Part shown: in pieces, positions 8,542 to 15,255 of the stretch
How the letters are laid out: every line of letters starts with the position of its first letter
Position numbering within the stretch: position 1 is the stretch's first letter
Assembly: GCA_029959285.1 (NCBI GenBank)
Contig: JASCOE010000001.1
Location: 310,001 to 374,000, forward strand
Direction of reading: 5' to 3'
Source: Flavobacteriaceae bacterium PS02337
Lineage (GTDB): Bacteria; Bacteroidota; Bacteroidia; Flavobacteriales; Flavobacteriaceae
DNA length: 64,000 nucleotides
Translations under genes and position numbers: made by a program
Notes under the pieces: model-generated
Databases searched by the model: none
Told to the model about the DNA's origin: nothing
What the model saw: only the letters and a program-made list of their open reading frames with translations

Positions 8542-9240
8542 CTAGAAAAGCCCTTTATTTTTTGCTTCTTTCAACAAATCTTCATCAGAATCGTTTTTAA
8601 TTTTAAGCAATTCTTTGAGGTGTTTTTTTCTTTTTTCGATTGCATTTAAAGAAATTGGAATATACTGAAGCATGTCATTACTTGAAGTTCCTTTAGCTAA
8701 GTGAATCAATATTTGTTTATCATATTGATCAATTTCGATAGCATTGTGTGTGGACTGATTCAGCATTTTAACGACCGATTGGCTGTAATATTTTTCATTT
8801 TTCATTACTTTATCAAAAGCCAGAAGCAATTCATCAAAAGTAAGATCGTTTTTTATAATTAAACCATTTGGCTGAATTGATCTGATAATGGTTTTAATTT
8901 TAAGCAATTCTGTATACATCGTTAAAAGAATAACTTTGCACGAAGGCATTTTTTTATTTAGAAGTATCGCCAAATCTTCGCCCGTAAAAATTTCCTTTTC
9001 TTCGTAAGGCGGCATACTGATGTCTAAAAATGCGATATCAAATTGTGGAGAATTACTATCTTGAATAATTTCATAACCCGATTTACAATCGTGGCCTTGA
9101 GAAATCGAAAAATCATAATATTTTGGATTATACCGCGTAATGGCATTCTTATATCCTTCAATAATAAATGGATGATCATCTACTATTAGAATGTTTTTTT
9201 TAACTAATTGCGAATCGGAAGCTGTTAAATCAAATGTCAT
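8542..9240 (-). CDS. Response regulator with C-terminal LuxR-like HTH
   Basis: A 232-aa two-component regulator. The receiver domain (about 14-140) has the acidic pair D21-D22, phospho-acceptor D73 (FLDISMP), T107 (LLTMYT) and K130, so it should be phosphorylatable. The C-terminal part (about 168-220) is a degenerate NarL/LuxR-type helix-turn-helix (DKQILIHLAKGTSSNDML... AIEKRKKHLKELL). Its start overlaps the 3' end of the histidine kinase gene by 11 bp, so it is the kinase's cognate partner. The target genes are unknown; nearby candidates are the repeat-peptide and LytTR genes (inference). Confidence 0.85.
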   Translation of the reverse strand: MTFDLTASDSQLVKKNILIVDDHPFIIEGYKNAITRYNPKYYDFSISQGHDCKSGYEIIQDSNSPQFDIAFLDISMPPYEEKEIFTGEDLAILLNKKMPSCKVILLTMYTELLKIKTIIRSIQPNGLIIKNDLTFDELLLAFDKVMKNEKYYSQSVVKMLNQSTHNAIEIDQYDKQILIHLAKGTSSNDMLQYIPISLNAIEKRKKHLKELLKIKNDSDEDLLKEAKNKGLF

Positions 9241-11287
9241 TATTATGCAGGTTATTATTAGGAATTATTGGGATTTTTACAGTAAGCTTGGTTCCTTCGT
9301 CTTTAACAGATTTTATAGTAACTGTTCCTTTACATTCTTTTGCTCTGTATTCTATATTGTGTAAACCAATTCCGTTTTTGGTTTTTTTAGTATTAAATCC
9401 GATTCCGTCATCTTCAATTCTTAAAACCAAAATTTCATTTTCATTTTTAAACTCCACTTTAATAATATCAGCCTCAGCATATTTATTACAATTTTGAAGT
9501 CCTTCCTGAATAATTCTGTACAAATTGATTTTGACGATATTGCTTATTGCTTCCCATTTTACATTTGGATCAAAAGTCGTTATCAATTTAGAACTATATG
9601 TATTTATCTGATTTTCAAATAGTTTATTTAAAATAGCAATAAAATTATTAATTAATTCTGATTTTTCTCTATTTAAATCATGAGAAATTTCACGAATATC
9701 TTGTTCGATATTTTTAAGTTCTGTCAAGTATTTTTTTCTTTTAGAAGCCGCTTCCGCTTCATCAAGTTTATCTAAACTATCCAAACTAATTCTAATACCA
9801 AACATACGTCCCAAAACTCCGTCGTGCAATTCTTGTGCTACGTTTTTCTTTTCTTTAATTCTTGTTAATTCAATTTCATTCTGTTGAGAAATCATCAGAT
9901 TGTAAATATCTTCGTTTGCAATTTGTTGCTGTTGTTTAAATAAAAGTTCACGGTTTTTGGCCTGTTGCGTTTTATACACATAAAAAAACAATCCGAGCAA
10001 TGTACAAATACTAAAAACATAAACCAAAGTTTTATTTTTTTCCTGAAGATTTGAGTTTTCGTCTTTTATTTCGTTGGTTTCATATTCTATTCTGGAGAAT
10101 TTTTCGCCCATTTTTCGCTCTATTTTCAGCATTTTATCATTGAGCTTAATATATTCTCTAGAATAAATAGACGCATTTTTCGGATCAACAATTGTGGTTT
10201 GCTTAAGTGCTTCAAGAGTATTTACGTACTTTGTTGTTGTGCGAGAAAGTTTAAGAGCTTGTTTAGAAAGTTCTAATGCTTTTGCGGTATCTCGTTTAAA
10301 AGCATAATATTCGGACAAGTGAATTTTACTAGATACAACTCCGGAAACCAAATCGAGGCTGTCTCTAATTTGTAAAGATTTATAAAATAAATCGGGCATC
10401 TCGGTCTCATCATTTAGCTTAAATTTAGCGTATCCTAAATTATCAAGCAAAATGGCATATAAACTTGCTCTATCCTTAAAGAGATTACTTTGTCGAATTC
10501 CTTCTTCAAAGAATGTTTTGGCCTCTTTATATTTTTTCATGTTCATATATATGTAGCCCATATTATTCAAAGACGCAGCTTTATATTGAAACTCGGCAGG
10601 TATATTTTTATCTTGGAGAATTTCTAAGGCATTATTCTGAAATTCTAACGCTTTTTTATACTCTTCTCTTTCGTTATATAAAACGCCAAGTAAATTATAG
10701 CTTTCATACAAAAGATCATTTACATTTTTCTGCTTTTTTAAAATAGTCAAAGTTTTAAAAACGGCTATTTCACTTTCATAAAAATCACCTTCATTATATT
10801 GCAAACTCGCTTTATTTAAAAATGTTTTCGCCAATTTTAATTGATCGCCAATTTTTAAATAAGTCTTTTCTGCTTTATAATAATTCATAAAAGCACTATC
10901 AGAAATAGATTGAGACAAATAATAATCTCCTAGATAAGTGTAAGCTTTTGCCATGTTAGCAGAATCTTTAGATTTTTCTGCTCTTTCTAAAATCAGTTTT
11001 GTAGTTTTCAAATACGCCTTCCAATCGCTCATATTGTAATAGCGGTTAGCGACTTTAAAAAGATTTTTCTTGTTTAGCGTATCATCTTTTTGAGTTAAAA
11101 TGATGTTTAATGCCTTGAGGTTATAAGTTTGTTTGGACTTTAAAGGAACATTGTTTTCGTTTGCAAGTTTAAGATAGATAGGCAGACTATCTGCTGAAGA
11201 AACGGTATCATTATCTAAGCCAGTTTTCTTGGTACATCCCAACAAAACGAAGAGTATAAACAATACTATTTTAATTGCGTTTTTCAA
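9230..11287 (-). CDS. TPR-containing sensor histidine kinase lipoprotein (HisKA_3 type)
   Basis: A 685-aa kinase. A lipoprotein signal with lipobox LLGC (Cys18) precedes about 350 residues of tetratricopeptide repeats (about 75-345), a transmembrane helix (421-438), a coiled coil, a HisKA_3 dimerisation domain with phospho-acceptor His488 (ELHDG) and a HATPase_c domain (EGLQNCNKYAEA, DDGIGF, NGIGLHN). The sensory TPR part would sit outside the cytoplasm and could bind a protein or peptide. The start codon is TTG (11287-11285): no ATG precedes the signal peptide in frame. Its promoter lies just past the terminator of the repeat-peptide gene. Confidence 0.88.
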   Translation of the reverse strand: MKNAIKIVLFILFVLLGCTKKTGLDNDTVSSADSLPIYLKLANENNVPLKSKQTYNLKALNIILTQKDDTLNKKNLFKVANRYYNMSDWKAYLKTTKLILERAEKSKDSANMAKAYTYLGDYYLSQSISDSAFMNYYKAEKTYLKIGDQLKLAKTFLNKASLQYNEGDFYESEIAVFKTLTILKKQKNVNDLLYESYNLLGVLYNEREEYKKALEFQNNALEILQDKNIPAEFQYKAASLNNMGYIYMNMKKYKEAKTFFEEGIRQSNLFKDRASLYAILLDNLGYAKFKLNDETEMPDLFYKSLQIRDSLDLVSGVVSSKIHLSEYYAFKRDTAKALELSKQALKLSRTTTKYVNTLEALKQTTIVDPKNASIYSREYIKLNDKMLKIERKMGEKFSRIEYETNEIKDENSNLQEKNKTLVYVFSICTLLGLFFYVYKTQQAKNRELLFKQQQQIANEDIYNLMISQQNEIELTRIKEKKNVAQELHDGVLGRMFGIRISLDSLDKLDEAEAASKRKKYLTELKNIEQDIREISHDLNREKSELINNFIAILNKLFENQINTYSSKLITTFDPNVKWEAISNIVKINLYRIIQEGLQNCNKYAEADIIKVEFKNENEILVLRIEDDGIGFNTKKTKNGIGLHNIEYRAKECKGTVTIKSVKDEGTKLTVKIPIIPNNNLHNNDI

Positions 11288-11307
11288 TTATGGCTTTTGA
11301 ATTTTAC

Positions 11308-11336
11308 CAAAAATAGTAAAAAACTTGAGACGCAAA
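11308..11336 (-). promoter_or_regulatory. Promoter of the TPR histidine kinase operon
   Basis: On the minus strand TTTG (11336-11333), a 17-nt spacer and TATTTTTG (11315-11308) match the Bacteroidota promoter pattern. The -33 element is formed by the end of the T-run of the preceding terminator, so the kinase is insulated from the peptide gene yet starts immediately after it. Confidence 0.5.
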
Positions 11337-11362
11337 AAAAAAGCTGTCATTTCTGACAGCTT
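11334..11362 (-). terminator. Terminator of the repeat-peptide gene
   Basis: A 9-bp stem AAGCTGTCA/TGACAGCTT (11341-11349 with 11354-11362) and a 4-nt loop are followed on the minus strand by nine T. It ends the short transcript of the repeat-peptide gene. Confidence 0.88.
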
Positions 11363-11383
11363 AATTATATATCGATTTGTAGA

Positions 11384-11665
11384 TTAGTCTACTTTTTTAT
11401 CATTTCCGATAGCTTGATTAACGCTTGCGAAGTTTGCATTAACATCTCTTTTTTTGATTACTCCACCTACAGCACCACCATCAATTGACATTGCCTCATC
11501 TCTTTTTTTGATTACTCCGCCTACAGCACCACCATCAATTGGCATCATTGCATAATCTCTTTTTTTAATTACTCCTCCTACAGCACCACCATCAATTGGA
11601 GCGCTAAAAGATGTTGCTAATACTACTAAAGAAAATAATCCGATTGTTAAAGCTGTTTTTTTCAT
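11384..11665 (-). CDS. Secreted three-repeat peptide precursor, function unknown
   Basis: A 93-aa protein of a kind I do not recognise. A Sec signal peptide (about 1-22) leads directly into three tandem units of 18-19 residues. Each unit contains the identical 14-residue core IDGGAVGGVIKKRD, with spacers YAMMP and EAMS between them, then a short tail. The units are also conserved at DNA level (period 57 and 54 nt). Every unit ends in a basic KKR cluster, like the processing sites of repeated peptide prohormones, and carries a GG pair. A precursor cut into three copies of one small peptide is an inference. It has its own terminator and lies between a LytTR regulator and a TPR kinase, all on one strand. 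Confidence 0.7.
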   Translation of the reverse strand: MKKTALTIGLFSLVVLATSFSAPIDGGAVGGVIKKRDYAMMPIDGGAVGGVIKKRDEAMSIDGGAVGGVIKKRDVNANFASVNQAIGNDKKVD

Positions 11666-11842
11666 GACCTGAGGTTTTTTAATGTTTGTTTAAATTTTTG
11701 GAGAATGACTGCCGTTTGCTAGCGAATCATGGTGTAAAACTAATAACAAGGCAGAAAAAAATTTATACGAAAAAATGGGTTTGTGGTAAAACATACCCAA
11801 TTGATAGTCAATGAGTAGCAAATCTGAGTAGATGACTAATTT

Positions 11843-12694
11843 TTAGATTTCTAGATAATTACCTGCTGAAAAATCGGCAATGATCTGATCTACATTTGCT
11901 TTGTAAGTCTTAGAAAATGGAATCTTTTTTGAAGAGTTTTTAATATAACATATTGAATTCCCGCTGTGAATTCGAAAAATGTAATTTCTATTAATTACAT
12001 AACTGTTATGAATACGAATAAACGGATACGTTAATACACTTTCAAAATGCTTTAACGTTTTAAACGCCGTAATCATTTCACCCGTATTCAAATAAATATC
12101 TGTAGAATTGTTATCGGCTTGAAAATAACAAATATCCTCGGCGTTTAAATATCGATAATCACCGTAGGATTTGATACAGATTGTTAAGGGTTTTTCAATA
12201 TTCTGAGGAATCGGTGTATTATCAATTACAATAGAAACGGGTTCTTCTACAGAAATATTGTTTTTTGTTTCTAAATTGGCTTTATTTAACCTCAAAACCG
12301 TCTTTCTCAATTCAATTTCCAGAACTGGTTTTAGCAGATAATCAAATACGCCGTATTGAATTGCATCAAAAGCCTTATCTTTCTGTTTGGTGGTAATAAT
12401 AATTTTGGGAATTTCCTGAAAAAAACGATGCAGTTCGCTAATGAAACTTAAAGACAATTGACTTGAAGCATTTTTAGGAGAAATTTCGAGAAAAACCAAA
12501 TTAGGTTGATGTTCTAAAACCAAATTTAAACCGTCTTGGAAATTTGATGCTGATGCGATAAAAGATAATTCTGAAAAACCTGAAGCGGTTGTTTTGGTTT
12601 TCAAAATACTTTCAGCATCATCATCAATAATAATATACGAATATTTCCTCAATTTTTGGTTTTGTTGTTTTTTTCCACACGCAATCACAATCAA
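11843..12694 (-). CDS. LytTR-family regulator with Glu at the phosphorylation site
   Basis: A 283-aa protein with an N-terminal receiver-like domain (about 17-135) and a C-terminal LytTR DNA-binding domain (about 170-275; YLNAEDICYFQADNNSTDIYL, then FIRIHNSYVINRNYI and PFSKTYK). The acidic pocket (IIIDDDAES) and Lys122 (LLKP) are kept, but the phospho-acceptor Asp is replaced by Glu70 (LVFLEISPK). Glu at this position often mimics the phosphorylated state, so the protein may be constitutively active or controlled otherwise (inference). No histidine kinase of the LytS type is adjacent. LytTR proteins often control surface or signalling-peptide genes; the repeat-peptide gene is 177 bp downstream in the same direction. 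Confidence 0.85.
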   Translation of the reverse strand: MIVIACGKKQQNQKLRKYSYIIIDDDAESILKTKTTASGFSELSFIASASNFQDGLNLVLEHQPNLVFLEISPKNASSQLSLSFISELHRFFQEIPKIIITTKQKDKAFDAIQYGVFDYLLKPVLEIELRKTVLRLNKANLETKNNISVEEPVSIVIDNTPIPQNIEKPLTICIKSYGDYRYLNAEDICYFQADNNSTDIYLNTGEMITAFKTLKHFESVLTYPFIRIHNSYVINRNYIFRIHSGNSICYIKNSSKKIPFSKTYKANVDQIIADFSAGNYLEI

Positions 12695-12869
12695 AAAATA
12701 ATTTTAATTTGATGTCTTTGTCAAAAAAAATGATTTTGGCTTTTTTCCCGAATTTAAAAATACGGATTTTAATATTTTAAGAAGTTCATTGTTAACACAT
12801 TACAATAAAATGTTGATACAAAATGATGAAATGCAAAAATCATCGATAAAATGCGTGTTTTTTAAAATC

Positions 12870-12902
12870 AAAAATCCCAAACTCCTTTACGGAATTTGGG
12901 AT
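12870..12902 (-). terminator. Terminator of glyS
   Basis: A 12-bp stem with one mismatch (12874-12885 with 12891-12902), loop TTTAC, followed on the minus strand by T5. Confidence 0.8.
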
Positions 12903-12923
12903 CAATACTATAATTGGTAAAGA

Positions 12924-14462
12924 TTACATTTTCATTAACCAGTTTTTCATCGAAACTTCATTTTCGATAATACCTCTTAATTCTGCAATTTTTACGCGAT
13001 CTTGTTTCATGGTATCTCTATGACGAATTGTTACCGTTTCGTCTTCCAATGTTTGATGATCTACTGTAATACAGAAAGGCGTTCCTAAAGCATCTTGTCT
13101 TCTGTAACGACGTCCTACAGCATCTTTTTCATCATAAGCAACGTTGAAATCCCATTTCAAATCTTCAATGATTTTTCTTGAAATTTCTGGTAAACCATCT
13201 TTTTTAACTAATGGTAAAACGGCTGCTTTAGTTGGTGCTAAAACTGCTGGCAATTGTAAAACTGTTCTTGTAGAACCGTCTTCTAATGTTTCTTCTTTTA
13301 ATGAAGTTGCAAAAACAGCCAAGAACATACGATCTAAACCAACAGAAGTTTCTACTACATAAGGAACATAGTTTTCGTTTAATTCTGGATCAAAATATTG
13401 TAATTTTCTACCAGAATATTCTTCGTGCGCTTTCAAATCGAAATCGGTACGAGAGTGAATTCCTTCCAATTCTTTAAATCCGAATGGGAAATTAAATTCG
13501 ATATCTGCCGCCGCATTTGCGTAGTGCGCTAATTTTTCGTGATCGTGAAAACGGTAATTTTCTTTTCCTAATCCTAAAGACAAATGCCATTTCAGACGCG
13601 TTTCTTTCCAATGGTGGTACCATTTCATTTCTTCGCCTGGGCGAACAAAAAATTGCATTTCCATTTGTTCAAATTCACGCATACGGAAAATAAACTGTCT
13701 TGCTACAATCTCATTTCTGAACGCTTTACCCGTTTGAGCAATTCCAAAAGGAACTTTCATACGACCTGATTTCTGAACATTTAAAAAGTTTACAAAAATA
13801 CCTTGCGCCGTTTCCGGACGTAAATATAAATCCATTGCAGATTCTGCAGAAGCTCCCAATTTAGTTCCAAACATTAAGTTGAATTGCTTCACATCTGTCC
13901 AGTTTTTAGAACCAGTTTCAGGATCAGCAATTCCTAATTCTTCAATTAACGCTTTCACATCCTGAAGATCGTCTGTCATACCTTTTGCAAGTCTTTCCAG
14001 AATTTCTTTTCTTTTAGAAAGATATTCTACAACGCGTGCATTTGTTGTAATAAATTCTTCTTCATTAAAAGCATCACCAAAACGAGCTTTTGCTTTTTCG
14101 ATTTCTTTTTGAGCTTTTTGATTAATCTTTTCAGCGTATTCTTCAACTAAAACGTCAGCTCTATATCTTTTTTTAGAATCTTTATTATCAATTAATGGAT
14201 CATTGAATGCATCAACGTGGCCTGAAGCTTTCCAAGTTGTTGGATGCATCAATATTGCAGCATCAAGGCCGACAATATTTTCATTCATCTGAACCATTGA
14301 TTTCCACCAATATTCACGGATATTCTTTTTTAACTCGACTCCATTTTGTGCATAATCGTAGACTGCACTTAATCCGTCGTAAACTTCGCTTGACGGAAAA
14401 ATAAATCCGTACTCTTTTGCGTGCGAAACCACATTCTTAAATATATCTTCTTGTTTTGCCAT
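12924..14462 (-). CDS. glyS: Glycyl-tRNA synthetase (homodimeric class II type)
   Basis: A 512-aa cytosolic enzyme that charges tRNA-Gly with glycine using ATP. It is the eukaryote/archaea-like dimeric form, not the bacterial alpha/beta tetramer. Motif 2 region: RPETAQGIFVNFLN, then GIAQTGKAFRNEI and FRMREFEQMEMQFF. Motif 3: the VETSVGLDRMFLAVF segment. An anticodon-binding domain (LPAVLAPTKAAVLPLV... and RRYRRQDALGTPFCITVDHQ, split here) forms the C-terminus. The length is typical for Bacteroidota. A TATTTTTG -7 box ends only 7 nt before the ATG, so the mRNA leader would be very short. Confidence 0.96.
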   Translation of the reverse strand: MAKQEDIFKNVVSHAKEYGFIFPSSEVYDGLSAVYDYAQNGVELKKNIREYWWKSMVQMNENIVGLDAAILMHPTTWKASGHVDAFNDPLIDNKDSKKRYRADVLVEEYAEKINQKAQKEIEKAKARFGDAFNEEEFITTNARVVEYLSKRKEILERLAKGMTDDLQDVKALIEELGIADPETGSKNWTDVKQFNLMFGTKLGASAESAMDLYLRPETAQGIFVNFLNVQKSGRMKVPFGIAQTGKAFRNEIVARQFIFRMREFEQMEMQFFVRPGEEMKWYHHWKETRLKWHLSLGLGKENYRFHDHEKLAHYANAAADIEFNFPFGFKELEGIHSRTDFDLKAHEEYSGRKLQYFDPELNENYVPYVVETSVGLDRMFLAVFATSLKEETLEDGSTRTVLQLPAVLAPTKAAVLPLVKKDGLPEISRKIIEDLKWDFNVAYDEKDAVGRRYRRQDALGTPFCITVDHQTLEDETVTIRHRDTMKQDRVKIAELRGIIENEVSMKNWLMKM

Positions 14463-14469
14463 AGTGATG

Positions 14470-14477
14470 CAAAAATA
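14470..14477 (-). promoter_or_regulatory. -7 box of glyS (TATTTTTG)
   Basis: A perfect TAnnTTTG box on the minus strand ends 7 nt before the glyS ATG, predicting a 5' leader of only about 4 nt. Confidence 0.45.
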
Positions 14478-14532
14478 TAAAAAGTACCATTAAAAAAAAG
14501 AAAAATAATAAAGTTTGAAGCATTGATTTTGT

Positions 14533-14540
14533 TATTTTTG
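14533..14540 (+). promoter_or_regulatory. -7 box of comF (TATTTTTG)
   Basis: This TAnnTTTG match lies 20 nt before the GTG start of comF and diverges from the glyS box about 55 bp away. A TTTG at 14514-14517 is 15 nt upstream, which is shorter than usual. Confidence 0.4.
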
Positions 14541-14560
14541 TAAATAAAATCTTTCTTTTA

Positions 14561-15241
14561 GTGATTAATTATCTAATAAATCTATTTTTTCCTAAAGTCT
14601 GTGACGGATGTCGCGGAATTTTACTTCAAAATGAAAATGTTTTCTGCACAATTTGCCGACACGAAATGCCTCTTACTCAATATCATTTAGATGCAAAAAA
14701 TGAAGCCATAAAAAAGTTTTACGGCAAAGTCGATATTCAATTTGCATCGGCGTTTTTGTATTTTAATAAAAAAGGAATGGTTCAGGAATTAATTCATAAT
14801 TTAAAATACAAAGGTCATGAAGAAATTGGCACTGCTTTAGGAATTTGGTATGCCGAAGATTTAAAAGAAGTTTCGTTTAAAATTCCTTTTGATGCTGTAA
14901 TTCCTGTTCCGCTTCATAAAAGAAAATTTAAGGAACGTGGTTATAATCAAATTACCACTTTTGGAAAAGCAATTGCAGAAGGTTTTTCAATTTCATTCAA
15001 TGAAAAAATTTTGCTTAGAAAAGTATATTCTAAAACACAATCTAAAAAAAATCTTTTAGGAAGATCTGAAAATATTGAAAACATTTTTGACGTAGAATTT
15101 ACAGAAGCCGATCACAATAAACATTTCTTACTTGTTGATGACGTGCTAACAACAGGCGCTACAATCGAAGCTTGTTCTAGAGCTTTATTAAAAATTCCAG
15201 GCGCCAAAATAAGCACCATTTGCATTGCAATGGCGCATTAA
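14561..15241 (+). CDS. comF: ComF family phosphoribosyltransferase-like protein
   Basis: A 226-aa cytosolic protein. The N-terminus has a zinc-ribbon made of CDGC (14-17) and CTIC (30-33). The C-terminal half is a type I PRTase fold with the PRPP loop LLVDDVLTTGATIEAC (about 190-205) and the VIPVPLHKRKFKERGYNQ segment typical of ComF. ComF is required for DNA uptake during transformation in several bacteria, acting at the cytoplasmic side of the channel; its role in Flavobacterium is less certain. Translation starts at GTG (14561); I see no better ATG. Confidence 0.88.
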   Translation: MINYLINLFFPKVCDGCRGILLQNENVFCTICRHEMPLTQYHLDAKNEAIKKFYGKVDIQFASAFLYFNKKGMVQELIHNLKYKGHEEIGTALGIWYAEDLKEVSFKIPFDAVIPVPLHKRKFKERGYNQITTFGKAIAEGFSISFNEKILLRKVYSKTQSKKNLLGRSENIENIFDVEFTEADHNKHFLLVDDVLTTGATIEACSRALLKIPGAKISTICIAMAH

Positions 15242-15255
15242 AAACTAGCTAAAAA

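Noticed and set aside
11443-11620. Tandem repeats that could look like a CRISPR array
   Set aside because: The repeats are 54-57 nt apart with in-frame coding conservation and no variable spacers; they are peptide units of a gene.
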